64,000 nucleotides of DNA from Ficedula albicollis (Eukaryota; Chordata; Aves; Passeriformes; Muscicapidae). Position 1 is the stretch's first letter; each line of letters begins with the position of its first letter. Below, piece after piece: positions 38,218 through 55,871 of the stretch. The notes beneath the pieces were generated by a model. It was not told the origin of the DNA and did no database searches. It saw only the letters and a list, made by a program, of their open reading frames with translations. The DNA is taken from NCBI RefSeq assembly GCF_000247815.1, contig NC_021678.1:28245749-28309748 (forward strand), in the 5' to 3' direction. A program made the translations under genes and the position numbers.

Positions 38218-39258
38218 ATCCTTTTTTCTGAAACGTTATTTCAGGGCTTGGGCCATTGGCTCTCTCTGGAAGCTGTGCCCAAAGCCAGTGCCCTGGGACT
38301 GGCGTGATCTGCCAATAAATGCTTTGAATCTTTTCAGTGTTGCAGCAATGGTGGGAGTAAAACTCATCCTCTCCAAGCCTTTTCCCATTTTTTTCATAAA
38401 TATGCCAGGGTGACCTCAGGGCTAGCCTAAGCCTAAGCCAACCTGCTCATTCCCAGCAGCCAGGAGATACTCAGATTTAATTTACCAACTTGGAGGCTTT
38501 CTGAGGCAGTGAGATATCTTCAGATGAAACACTATATTTCAAGATGATTATTGTTACAGTTAATAGGAAAGAAGTTTATATGAAACACTCTGTTCTCTCT
38601 GTGTCCCACACTTCTACAGGACATTCTGGATAACTGGTACCATAAAAGTGTGCTTTTGGCAGGATTCAGATAGCAATAAAGTTAATCACTTTAGATTACA
38701 GCTAGGAGAGAGAAGGGGGAGAAAGGAAATTCCTTTGAAAATTATAATTTCAACATGATAAAGTTGGCTGAAGAAGTGCAGCAACTGATAAAAATCAGCC
38801 TTGGTAAAAGGCTGTGACCATTCAATAAAGCAGTGAAACACTGAGATGTGCAGAAAGTGTTTTACCATGAATTAAAATTGCAGAGAGTTCATCAGTGAGC
38901 TGAAGTTAACTAATGAGAAAAGCAGATCCATGCATTTAGGAAATGTAAAGAAAACTTAAGCCTTGTAAATTTTTATGTATTACCCCCTGCAGCAAAATAT
39001 GAAAACCAGGTTAAAAGAAAATGCCAAAAACCCAAACTCCCCTCCCCACAAAGAAAACCCCAACTGAAACCAAACTCACTGAGTATGTCCATAAAAAGAA
39101 TTAGGTGACCTAGTCAAAAGAGAAAAAAAAACTCTTTAGAAAAAAACCACTATTGACATTTGAGAACAGAAATATTGAGACATAGAAAAGTCCTAATTTT
39201 TAATTCTCCTGAACAGAGTTTTTATTCCCCAGCTCTAAAACAGATTTTTTTTCCCCAG
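38218..39258. other. Unique AT-rich non-coding sequence
   Basis: Nothing is recognised beyond scattered A-rich and C-rich short runs. Confidence 0.4.
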
Positions 39259-39383
39259 CTCCTTTTGACAAGCCCAATCTGCTGGAAATATTGAATAATG
39301 GATATTTTCTATAGGCACATCCTCAGAAGGACATCTAGACATGACGAAGACAATTTTTATCCACAATCTATTGAAATCTACAG
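39259..39383 (+). other. Weak candidate exon or pseudo-exon
   Basis: A strong acceptor (pyrimidine run then CCCCAG at 39253-39258) and a donor (CAG then GTAAAT at 39384) bracket 125 bases. No single frame is open throughout. One frame is open for its first 17 codons and ends in TAG at 39312. A shorter version starting after that TAG (39315-39383, 69 nt) is open in one phase as HILRRTSRHDEDNFYPQ and onward. The internal acceptor is weak. It is probably non-coding, and is listed because the splice-like brackets are better than average for the window. Confidence 0.15.
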
Positions 39384-40101
39384 GTAAATTATTGCTCTAG
39401 AGTCAACCAGAAATCCAGAGCAGTCTCTGGAAGAGGAAAACACCTAGGATCCTAGATTTTCATAGCTTCTTCATAATCTTTAAAAAATTCCCCTGGAAGG
39501 TACCACACTGGAAAATCCAATCAACAAATATGCCTTCAGGATAGACAAGACAGTGCTTTTAAAACTAAGGCAACAGTTGGATAAACTGATTTAAAAGCAC
39601 ATGTGTTGTGTAGAGGCAATGCTAATACATCCCAACTTATGAATCTATTTGTCTGAGAGGTAATTTTGCACGATATGAAGCTCTTTCAAAATCTATCAAA
39701 TACTTTATTTTTAAATTTTTTTTTCTCCTAATCATTAGCACCATTGACACCCTTTACACATACAGGACCAGTCTGTGTGAGTGGTGAACTTTTAGAAGGC
39801 TGTAGGCTAGACCCTCCCTGGGGCTGGCTGCCCTCCAGCGTGCTTGGTAGGGCACAAAGCACCATCCAAGCTCTGGCTTGAGCACTGCTGCCTGCAGTGT
39901 CCTTAAAACTTTGGTTGAAATGATCTGAAGCATGCAAGGCCAAATTAAGTGTCAGCACCTTGCTGCCAAGATATTAAAGCACATTCATCCTTGAGGAGCT
40001 GTTGTCTTGGAGCAGGAGCAGATTGGCATAAGGGAACTGCAGACTGGTTGCCTGACTCCCTGTTTTGTCCTCAAACAGATCCTACCATGCAGGATTGCAG
40101 G
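39384..40101. other. Unique non-coding sequence
   Basis: No recognisable feature. Confidence 0.4.
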
Positions 40102-40395
40102 ATAACTCAGGTTGGGAACAGCATCAGCATGTCTCTAGTCCAACCTTCTGCTCAAAGAATGCTCAGCAGTGAGGTTGGGGTAGGTTGATCACAGCTTTAT
40201 CCAATTGTACCCCCAAAACTTCCAAGGATGGAGAAAGCTCTGTCTCCTGGGACATCCTACAGTTTGTCTTCATGGTAAAGAATTTCTTCTTTTAAATAAT
40301 GTCGGTCTTCTCCTGTCATCCTGCAGTGGCTCTTACTGTAGGGTCTCTGTATCCTCTTAGGTACTGAAGGAGGTTAAACAGCTCTAGAGGATGAA
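40102..40395 (-). mobile_element. CR1 LINE 3' region fragment
   Basis: Read on plus, it follows reverse-complement CR1: 'aactcaggttgggaaca', 'ctctagtccaaccttctgct', 'cttccaaggatggagaaagc', 'catggtaaagaatttcttct', 'ctcttaggtactgaaggagg'. The orientation is therefore minus, with the 3' end at about 40102. It is noticeably more diverged than the 5.2-kb copy, which suggests an older CR1 subfamily. Confidence 0.75.
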
Positions 40396-40566
40396 GATTG
40401 ATTTCACACACATGTACATGGTTGGGACAACTGAAAAACTAATCAAAGTCTACTGAGAACCTCTGCAAATGCATTAAAGAAAACCTGTCCTCCCCAAAAG
40501 TGCAGCAAGTTTTTCTTCCTGCTTCCCACACAGATGTTTTTGTGTCCACTCAAGCTGCAGTGTCCA

Positions 40567-40682
40567 CTGCCTTGCAGCAGCCAGGAGCCTACTTACTGAT
40601 GCAGCCACAGTGAAAAGGACATTGCCCTGCCTTGCAGCAGCCAGGAGCCTACTGATGCAGCCACAGTGAAAAGGACATTGCA
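40567..40682. repeat. Two-copy tandem duplication, about 60-bp unit
   Basis: CTGCCTTGCAGCAGCCAGGA occurs at 40567 and 40627. Copy 2 lacks a 4-bp TTAC present in copy 1 after GAGCCTAC, so the copies have diverged by an indel. Both end in GTGAAAAGGACATTGC. Confidence 0.92.
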
Positions 40683-42728
40683 GGCTCTGCAGGCTGCCTG
40701 CAGAGGTGCCTGGCTGGCTCTAGGTGAGCACAGCTGCCAGCCCCTCCTGGCTGACCTGGGGCTGCTGGGGAAGGCTGGCTGACCAGCTCACTGGGACTGG
40801 GTTTGGCCTCCTGGTCATCTTTCAGGGACCACTTATTAGTCCCAGGATGGCAGAGATCTCAACTTTAAAAGCAGGGACTTATCATGATCGAAATCTCCTT
40901 AAATTTGAAGCAGGCATCTACAGCAATCCTGTAGATGTCAAATCTGGCCTAGAGGACATAAACCCACCTCCCTTCCTACATAATATACAGTAGCAGTTAA
41001 CTGTAATGAGTGGTAATATAACTCAAGTGCCAAAGGGATTAGACATAGAGGGTTCAGCATAAAACACGATACTCAGAGTTTATTCTTTCTTTTTTTTTTT
41101 CCCTTTAATTTTAATGTGGTGGGCTGGGGCATTTGTATTTAATCCTGTTGTTGCATATACATCGTGTTATTTTCAGTCTATAAAATTTATATTCCTCCTC
41201 AATTAGATTACAGCTCAACCAAAAAAGAGGGGATTCTGCTCTGTGAATGCCATTCCAGTTCTTACAGAGCACAGGCAATTGTCACCTCTTTCCTCCCCTC
41301 TCCCCTCATCCCCCCCATCCTGTTCCTTTCCTTAACTCAGCTCTGCTGCAGCACTTGATCAATTGCAGCAGCACTAGAAAAAAAGTTAGTCATACATGAT
41401 CAGCAAAATGGCCCAAATGATGTCATCCATCAAGATGGACATCGCAATTTGCCAACTATTTTCTCATAAATCAAATCACAGTCCCACAAGGAAGAAGAGC
41501 AGCTCATGAAGAGCCAACATGGCAGCAGTTATCGGCAGACTGAGGGAAATGCTCCCTCAAGTATACAGTAATTATTTTTACTCGATGGGAAATAAAGAGG
41601 GGAGAGATGGTAGTGTGGAACTGGAGAGTGTCTGCCTCACTTCATTACTATTCCCTAGGCAAGGGGTGCAACATATGCTTTTCATTGTGAAGCCAATAAT
41701 TTTGAATCTTGGGACAGGTGAAAACTTAAATGACATTTGCAAACCTTGATTTATTTCCCTGCTTAACTCTGGAACATGCCTTAGATTTAGCTCCATAAGT
41801 TTCAATAGATTAGTGGCCAGTGTCACTGAATTTGCTGTGACCTTTAGCAAGTCTTTCCCTTTTTTGGATAAGTTAATTAAATATTTTGGATACTAATAAT
41901 GCCTTACTTAAACCATCCCTGTTTTCTTTTTGTGTACACTTATGAGACAACAGGGGGATAGCATGAACACTTTAATTTTTTATTGAGATTGTCTCTTGCA
42001 TTTTTTCCTCTCTTTCCCTCGCTTTCTCTGTTTTTCCCCTCCCATGTGCAATTTTACTTGCTGGAAATCTCATTAAAAGTTATTTATGAGCTGCTAGTGA
42101 TCCCGTAAGAATTACACCTAATTCAGTCTGTAAAGCTTTTGAGTTACATTGCTTCCCAGGAATAGTCCCTACAGCAAGAAGGACCACCTTTCCCATTGTT
42201 TGACTTTCGTTATCATTAGTATAAATACTTCATGAGAGGTTCCTTACAAACACAGAGCAGCTCATTGACAGGATTTAGGCACCCAGTGCCATTTGGTATG
42301 TTAAGATTTTGCTTCCTGATTCTTTGATTTTACATGTGGGGAAACTAATGGTTCATAAAGGTGACATCATTTGTGTAAGACTCAGAGAACGTGTCGAGAA
42401 AAGTCTGTTTCCTTGAAAACAGCCAAAGGTTAATAATATTATGGTCTAGAGTTGTATTTGCTAATCAAATTAAACCTGCTAGGGAAACTTCAGAGAGGTT
42501 AGGGATTCAAGGCAAACATTCTTTATCTCTTTAGAAGTGAAGAGTTTGCTTCTTTCATAGCCCCTAATTTTATTGTCAGGCTGTGTTTTTAGAAGCTTTC
42601 GGAGTGACAGTGAAAATGTACCTAATATGTTCAGACTATCAATAAAGTATTAGATATCCTGATTTTTCTGTAAGACTTGGGACTTTGTGCTCTTCCATCT
42701 TAGTTCAGTTTACCATTTGGGGCAGTTG
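40683..42728. other. Unique non-coding sequence
   Basis: No gene or transposon is recognised. There are short T runs at about 41090-41100. Confidence 0.4.
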
Positions 42729-42790
42729 TAATAATAATAATAATAATGACAATGATAATGATTGATAATGATAATGATAATGATAATAAT
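42729..42790. repeat. Compound (TAA)n/(TAATGA)n microsatellite
   Basis: TAA units run from about 42729, followed by interspersed TAATGA/TGATAA units to about 42790. It is degenerate and short, in contrast with the pure long arrays elsewhere in the window. Confidence 0.88.
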
Positions 42791-44551
42791 ACAATGAATA
42801 TAGGTTTCTTATTTCCTCCAATAGTCAGAAAAGCTTAGGAAAATAGAGTCGTTAAAACATCTGTAGTTAGGCTGTAGTTAGGAAATATGGATAGGGAAAA
42901 TTAGTGAGAATTGGTATAATTTTTTTTTTGCTAGGCCAGGCAGGCACCTCATTGTTCTGTGATATTGGAAAGGCAACAGGTAACAATCAGTGCAGATCTT
43001 CCCCAGGCATCACAGACACATCAGAGCATTTGGGCATCACTTAATTGTGAGTAAACGTCTGCTAAATTTTAGCATTTACAGCTCTCAAGGCAAATCGGGC
43101 CAGTTTGTAGTGCTAGAGAATGTAAGCATAGCAAGAGATGATCTCTGCTCCAGCAGAGAAAGGAAGCAGGACTAAAAGGGGAGAGCGATCCTCTTCCTTT
43201 GCTGGTGTGAAGTGGAGAGGCTGTAAATAGGCTCACCAGGCTGAGTGAAGTCTGCCAGAGGGCTGAGAACCCAACCTCAGTCTCAAATCCCAGCTTTGAC
43301 CTGTGGCCACACAAAGCCTGTCCTTCCTCCTACCCCTGCTAATTGGTTTACCCAGCCCACCCAGTGAACATCAAAAACCCTTCCAGGTCAGCTCTCAATG
43401 CAGGGAGACATTTCAAGGGGAGGAAGAACAGCTCACTTGGGATGAAGCAGGCTTTGTTTCATCAGCTGTCAGGAAGAACTCCTGCTTTTGTTTGAAGGAG
43501 GAGTGAAGACAGGAAGAAAGTGAGATGAAATCCATGTTATTTTCTAACCAGTCAGGGAGAAGCAGGAGGTGGACAGAGGCTGAGATGACCTGGTTCATCT
43601 GCCTTGCTTCTGAGGGTGGCCCTTCACTGATCTCAGCTCTGCAGTCCTGGAGCTCCTCTCTTGCTCATGCTGACCCAGGCTGATGTCCAGGAAGCCACTG
43701 TGGAGTGCAGAGAACAGTATGTAACATCTTACCAAAAAATAAAACACAGAAAACTCTTGCTTTCCTAAAAGCAGTAAAGGCCACAAGGAGGGGTGAAGAT
43801 AGAAAGTATAACCTAATTGGGGATTTGCAGCCCAGACTGCAGAAAAAATGAAACAAGACACTCCAGAGAATCACTGATAAAAGAATAAAAGATTATAAAT
43901 GTCTTGTCCTTAATTAATTGTATAGCTCAAAAACAAAGACTACATTTCCTCAGAGTTCTCAGTTTTCCCTCCCATGTAGCACAAAATCAGCACTAGGATT
44001 TGCAGTTCACTCATACTGGAATTCCACTTGGTGCCATTCCACTTGCAATTGGATTCCCAACTTTTCAAAATAACTCCTCTTAAAAAAATGAATGGTTATT
44101 TTCCTCCAGGCTAACAGGAGCTAATGCAAACAGAATATTTCCCTTGTTCACTACAAATTGCATAAAAATCACATGCATTTGATCAAGCAAACAAGAAAAA
44201 ACTGACTCTATCCTCTCAAAACCACTGAACATTACCCACAACAGACTTTCTGATCCACGTTTAAGGGCAGGAAATTTTTGTTTGATCTTATCAGGAGAGA
44301 GGCTCCTGGTTGGTGTTGGCCAATGGCTGAGGCAGGACTCTGGGAATCCACCTTCCCATGGCTCCTGCCCTGGACCTGTGATGGGAAGGCCATTTTGGCT
44401 CTGACTTTGCAAAACCTTGAGCAAGGCTTAAGGGCAGCGAGAAGAGACTCAGCTGGATTAGGCACAGATTAGGCAAAGCTGAGGTGGCTGGGGCAGCCCC
44501 TGTGTCTCTCAACCAGGATTTATACAAGGGGACACACTTGATTAATGCTGT
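42791..44551. other. Unique non-coding sequence
   Basis: No recognisable gene, RNA or mobile element. Confidence 0.4.
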
Positions 44552-44749
44552 CACCCGTAGTGCACACTATCCTTATTGCTAAGGTTTTTACATTGTATTT
44601 TTTGTTAAAGGGAATTACTGTACTAGTAGTTGTACTAAGAACTCATAATTGAACCGCACCCGTAGTGCACACTATCCTTATTGCTATTGTATTTTTTGTT
44701 AAAGGGAATTACTGTATTAGTAGTTGTACTAAGAACTCATAATTGAACC
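44552..44749. repeat. Two-copy tandem duplication, 105-bp unit
   Basis: CACCCGTAGTGCACACTATC occurs at 44552 and 44657. Copy 2 lacks about 12 bp (the AAGGTTTTTACA-like part after TTATTGCT) and has a substitution (ACTGTATTAG versus ACTGTACTAG). A (GA)-rich microsatellite follows at about 44751-44770. Confidence 0.92.
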
Positions 44750-44770
44750 CAGAGAGAGAGAGAAAGAGAA

Positions 44771-46125
44771 AACTCCTGCTGCAAAATGTCAGTTTAGGGG
44801 ATCCCACCTACCTCAGAAGCCATTGTTCCAGCTGGGTCTGATGGCTCCCAGAAGTCAGGCAGAAGCCCAAAACACTCAAATCACAGCCAGATACAATTAC
44901 CAGCTGGAAAAAGAGAACATGCCAAGAATGGATAGGTGCGTGGAAGCTACTAAAACAGGGGGGGAAAGAACAAAATAGGAAAAAAATTTTCTTTCTGAAA
45001 AAAAACCACCAAAACAAGCCAACAGGTAAGAGGTTTTCATTTGAAAAGCTCCATCTTGTTCTCTGTGACATGAACATCTCTTCCAGCTCCCTGAGAGCAC
45101 TGCACGTAGCCTGGAGCAGACTTGCTGGTCCTGGTCCAGTCAAGCTCCTAATAAGTCAGGCTGAAATCTGCTTAAAATTTTCCTTTTCTCATTTCCTATG
45201 CCTCCACAAGAGTCTGCTCTCCACAAGATAGAAGAGGATCTTAATTCCAGTCTCTCCTTTCCTGTATACCCCCAGCATACTCTGCTCAAATTGATGTGAA
45301 TATTGGGGCAGGCAGGGAGAGAAGAGAATTTCCTTCAGTATCTGTAACCCTTCTCCTTTTGGCCAAGAGAAACACAAATGGAAATCCCTTACCGTTCATT
45401 CAGAAAATGGGTTTCCACAGCTATGGAAAGCTGAAGTTGCTATTGTCACTGCTTTTCATCTGATTTCCACTAGGTCTGCAGGCCCTCCCTGCCAACATGA
45501 CACCCTCAAATGAATGTGTAATGTGGTTGTGATCAGGCTAGTCATGGATTAGAATTTCTTCACAGTGCAATTATTTCTTTGCATTAATTTTCCAATGTCT
45601 ATTTGCCAATTTTTTTATTCAGTGCCATGTTTTGTGGCAATAATTCTTAGTTTTCTGCCTATTATCACTCCTAGACTTCTTTTATCTCTCTTGGCTTCAT
45701 CTTTCCATTAAATATTACTAGCACTGGAATATTTTTTCTCTCAGATCTTGCATTTCTTCTACTTGAATCTAATTTTGTTGTGGTTTTAATATTTGGCTTG
45801 ACAGAGAGACAATTTCCTCTGTTCACAGGAAGAAATTGGTTTTGTTTTATTGATAAGTCTGTTCATTTCTGCTATCAAATAACCATTACATATTTTCATT
45901 TGGTACAACTGCTCAGCCATTTTGCATTGCCAATAACTAACAGTGAAAATGTACTGGTGAAAAGTGGAAAAATGTTGCCGAAAAATTCCTTTTCTTTCAA
46001 GCAATTAAAAATAAATCGTTTCAATCTAAGCTTCAATTAATTAAGATGAGCTAAAGGGGAAGCTCAAATATGTAATGTTTTAATGTTAGTTTAGCATTTA
46101 AAAACCCGAGATTTTAGTACAAGTA
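44771..46125. other. Unique AT-rich non-coding sequence
   Basis: Nothing recognised. Confidence 0.4.
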
Positions 46126-46245
46126 GTTCCAGCCTCAAACCATAACTTTGGTCAAAATCTTGAAGTTTTCACAGGGCAAAAGAAGGTTCCAGCCTCAAAC
46201 CACAACTTTGGCCAAAATCTTGAAGTTTTCACAGGGCAAAAGAAG
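46126..46245. repeat. Two-copy tandem duplication, 60-bp unit
   Basis: GTTCCAGCCTCAAACCA occurs at 46126 and 46186, with both copies ending CAGGGCAAAAGAAG. Two substitutions (CATAAC versus CACAAC, GGTCAA versus GGCCAA) separate them. Confidence 0.93.
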
Positions 46246-51756
<5,511 letters not shown>

Positions 51757-51789
51757 GTGGATGAATGGATGAATGGATGGATGGATGGG
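51757..51789. repeat. (GGAT/GAAT)n tetranucleotide microsatellite
   Basis: GGATGAAT units pass into pure GGAT units, about eight in all. Confidence 0.88.
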
Positions 51790-53316
51790 TCAGGAGATAA
51801 TTTATATATGAGGTGCACAGAGACAAACACACGTGCCCACACTCACGCACATGTATTTAAATAAATTTTTCATTTTTCAAGTGTATATTTTATTGCACTC
51901 CAAGGGCCAGACTGGAATACTCTAGCATTTAATCATATTTTTGCCTTGCATGAAATTTTGGTGTGTTTTAGTGGGTGACAGATTAGGTTCTGCTACATCA
52001 GGAGCAGATAAAGATCACCCCTTTTCCACATCACATTTTTATTGCTAGAGATAGGCATGACTTTTTCTAAAAAAAAACTCACAAAACAAGCCTTTTGTCA
52101 GAAAATGCTGATTTCTTGGCATCAAGGCATTCTATGGAAAATGTTTATGTTTTTGCATTTTTAATTAAATAGGTTTTTTAATTGTTGGAACATAAGTTTC
52201 AAAACAAAAAAATTCCAGATTTTCAGTTCAAAACAAGATTGTTTGAAATGTACGTTAATTAGCATACAAAAATAACAATCCCAGTACTAAAATGAAATGT
52301 CTCAGAATGATCAAAACACAAACAGGTTTCTACAGCCCTGAAGTGATATAATTTTTTTGCTTTACAGAAGTTTTCAGGCTTTTCATTGTTTGTAGAAAGG
52401 AGCAATTTTTTTTTTTTTAAATACACAAGAGATTAGGAAAACACTATTTTGCCCAATTTGAGAGTACTGCTCAGGCTAAGCAGGAATATCAGAGGCTGGA
52501 CAGAATAAATGAATAAATGCATTAAAAATAATAGATCAAAGCAATCTGGTTTTGAGCAAGAAACCACTTCCAATTTAAGGGTCAGCATTTTTGACAGAGA
52601 TATACAAATATTCACGGGTGTATTAAAATAAAACCAGTGGGATATATAGATCTATACACACATGCACATCCACCCTCTCTAATTATTTTATTTGATTTTT
52701 GCAGTTGGCTTTTTCTTTTTCACAGCGATGTGCTGCACAAATTTCATGTAGAAACTTCATAGCTAAAACAATCACCACAAAAACCTGGGTTAATGATTAA
52801 CTCTGAATGAAGAGTTATAAGCACTCATCAAGGTAATACATGATACAACTTAGCCATTTCCTCTCTCTTTTCAGTTTTTCAAAAGGGGCAAGGGAGCATG
52901 AAGAATAAAGCCAGGCATCCTTATTTGGTTGAAATAATAGCCAGTATACCAGAACTTCAGACAAATCCTTCTTGCTTTCTTTCAGCGGCCTCAACCATTT
53001 TGATCTCATTTCATCATTGAATGGACCCCTTAACAGAGAGTGACCCCATATTTTAGGACTGAAAACATACACCTTGTTAGTGTGAGTTTATTTTTTTGTT
53101 GTTTGAAAAGTGGGCAAATGTAGTCAAAGCTCTCACAAAACATCACAAGAGGCTCTTTCTTCTTTCATGGCACACTGAACATGTAAAGTAATCATTGTTT
53201 ACAATACAGAGGCAGATAGCAAAGACGTGTTTGTTGTCTCATGCTGTATCTTATTATGCATTAGATTTTGATTTCAGTTGCTTTGCCTCTCCATGTTATT
53301 TTAATTTTGAATGATG
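51790..53316. other. Unique AT-rich non-coding sequence
   Basis: An 85-codon minus-strand frame (52815-53072) has a protein-like mix of charged and aromatic residues but no known motif. It is not called as a gene. No transposon is recognised. Confidence 0.4.
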
Positions 53317-53390
53317 ATCACTGAAGGGAATAAAAAAAAAAAAAAAAGAAACAATCACTGAAGGGAATAAAAAAAAAAAAAAAGGAACAG
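53317..53390. repeat. Two-copy tandem duplication, 37-bp unit with poly(A)
   Basis: ATCACTGAAGGGAAT followed by 15-16 A occurs at 53317 and 53354. The poly(A) inside each copy offers an obvious slippage or template-switch substrate. Confidence 0.92.
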
Positions 53391-53399
53391 CAAAGGCAG

Positions 53400-53475
53400 G
53401 ATGTGTCAGCAGGAGCGTGGTCCCCTCGTTCGGAGCGCGTGTAGGCGGAACCCGGAGCACGGCGCTGGGCACTGG
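53400..53475. other. Small CpG cluster in AT-rich surroundings
   Basis: Around 53415-53465 there are roughly ten CpG dinucleotides within about 55 bases (for example in CTCGTTCGGAGCGCG and GGCGGAACCCGGAGCACGG), whereas CpG is rare in the rest of the window. It is too short for a standard CpG island. It could be a recently inserted, not yet CpG-decayed fragment, or a small regulatory island. Confidence 0.5.
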
Positions 53476-53706
53476 GCACCTCATTACCACAGGCAAATTG
53501 GAGCAGCCAGGGATGGCTGGGAGCACCACGAAGGGGCCACCAGGACTGGCTTGAGGAAAAGATTAAAAGACTGAAATATGTCTAGCCAGGGCAAGTGACG
53601 GGGCAGCCACGCTCCGGAGGGAGGGAATCCTTTCCAGCAAGCCTGAGGGACCCTGCTGTGGAGAAATGGGGTGATACACGAGGGACACAGGAGGGACACC
53701 TCAGGA

Positions 53707-53805
53707 GATGCTGGGTTTGGATAGGATAGAACAGTGAGCCCTGGAACAGCCTCCTCAAAGAAGCTGCAGGAAGTCCTTCGTTGGGGATGTTTCAGGGGAA
53801 CTGAG
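53707..53805 (+). mobile_element. Possible CR1 LINE fragment
   Basis: 'ctgggtttggatag', 'ccctggaacagcctcctcaa', 'agaagctgcaggaagtcctt' and 'cgttggggatgtttcagg' follow the order of the CR1 3' region in sense orientation (the AACAGGCTxCxCAGAGAxGCTG segment followed by GGGGATxTTCA). It lacks the terminal octamer tail, so it is an internal, diverged piece. Confidence 0.55.
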
Positions 53806-55820
53806 CTGAGCAGGAGAAATCCTGGCAATGCCCTGGGTGCATCAGCAAGCATTCACACTCCTGCCTTTTGTTTCTCTCTCCCTCTTAGCTGGCTTTTTGC
53901 TCGTTTAGTCAGAGTGTTCATATAATTTGAAGCTTCTTAATATTAAAATTCAAATGCTTTTAATGTGCTCTGAAGGACATTTACACCCAGCCAGGGAACT
54001 CTCATTCCACAAAACCCTCATCAATTCTTTTCTCAATGCCATGGGATAGATGGTAGCAGCCTGAGACAAATGTGGAGGAGTTCAGCATGGGGTGATGAGA
54101 GCAGCAGAAACTGACTTTTTGCCTTTTTATGTTCCCCAGAGGATCTAGTTCAAGCAGGGAAGGAGTTTTAAGAGGACTCCCATGCTTGACTCCAGCACTG
54201 ACTTTTGTTTGACCAATGTAGACAAGACCATGCCATGGATTCTCCTGGAACTGCATCCCTCAAAGTGCTGCCAAGGATGCTGCCAGGCACAGGCAGCACT
54301 GACCAGGATGTGCTCAAATACTGCAGTCATGTGGGTGAATTTAGGATATGCACTGGGACTGAAACTGTCTTATGCTGGGCAGAAGATAACAATGGATGCT
54401 TAGGAGGAAACAATTGCCTGAAAGGACTTTGAATGTTACTGATTTTTTTTCTCTAAAAAATTACAAGTTTTTTCAACCATCTCTAGTGAGCATATTAGAT
54501 GAAGAGGATTAGCATAAGAAATATGACTCAATGCAAGACTTGTAAATATTGAACAAAAACTGACAATTAGCGAGGAATGAAAAGGCAAAATATAGTTACA
54601 AAGGAAAAAGCAGTTAAAAATTAATTGAAATTACCCCCAAATTAAGGACATTTGCTGATGTAAAACCCAAATATTTGGAGATAGGGGAAAGGAGAGATCA
54701 GACATCTGCATACAGACATTGATAAACAGATGGAAAAATAAATGAGAGCTGTGTGTGAGTGATCCAGAAGCCTTGCTTCCAAAAAGGACAAAGGAAAGAC
54801 TCGTATAGAAGTCAGCAGACTGTGGATCAGGCCCCAAGCCTTAAGTGGACAATCCAGAATATTACAAATCACTCTTGGGATCAAGCTGCATCGATGTCAT
54901 CTAATTACAGATAAAACTACAGAGTATTTAACATCTCGTTAATTTAAATACCTGGGGCCATATCATGGCATCAATTTTTAAGTAGATGTCCCCACTGATA
55001 TCAAAGACGAGTTCACACAATGCAGCCCACGCCGCTGAACCTTGAGGGACAAAGCAGACAAAGGGAGGCAGGGAGGGAGACGACAAAATATTCCCCTTTC
55101 TTCCACTCCCTTTTTCCATCTCCTTCCTTTCTCTATTATTGGCTCAGTTGCCTGTACCTTTTGTAAGCTGGTTCCTGAGTGGGATTTCTACAGGCACCAT
55201 TCCACAGGGATGATGCTGAGCCATGTTCACAAGGTGAGGATCCTCAAGTTCAGTTTTAAACTCCCTTACCAAAATGTACCAAAATGACGTGTTCAGTCAT
55301 GGGAGGGTTATCACATTTCTCTTCAAGCTGTCAGAGTTTGTCAGAAAGATTACAGATTTTAACATCTGTTCTGTTTTGTTTGGTTTTGTTTCTGATCCTG
55401 ACTAGAAAAATGAGAGAAAACGCAGATACTGACATTAGATATGTCAGGGAATACTTCAGAATTTTCCTGACAAAAACTGGGTCTTTAAAAAACCATTTTT
55501 TTTTAAATTAGGCTTTTAATATTTCTAATATTTTATTTTTATTTTTTCCCCAAAAAGGTCTCTCAACTGAAACGTAACAGAAATAATGTTGCTTTTATTT
55601 CTTGAGTCAGAAAATTTCAAGCACTTGAGATTTTTATTTTTATCACTTATCTTCTGTTTTCTTTTTTTCCTTACTATCAGCTAGTACAGATTTATACAGT
55701 CATTGCTATAGTCTCCCCATCATCTCCCATTTTCACTTGAATTTTTTTTCTGGTGATTTTTTCTGGCACAGAAATCTCTTTCAAAAATTAAAAAATGTTT
55801 AATGAGGAAGAAAACAATGA
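53806..55820. other. Unique non-coding sequence
   Basis: Nothing recognised. A short CCAAAATGTA direct repeat of about 10 bp is present near 55259-55277. Confidence 0.4.
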
Positions 55821-55871
55821 CCGAATGGTTGAGGCTGGAAAGGACCTCTGCAGGTCATCTTTCCAACTCTG
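55821..55871 (-). mobile_element. Short CR1 LINE 3' end fragment
   Basis: 'gaatggttgaggctggaaag' followed by 'gacctctgcaggtcatcttt' and 'ccaact' matches the reverse complement of the last 50 or so bases of CR1. Only the tail-proximal part survives. Confidence 0.55.

Noticed and set aside
52815..53072. 85-codon minus-strand ORF with protein-like composition
   Set aside because: No recognised motif, no splice context, and a length within chance expectation for 64 kb in six frames.
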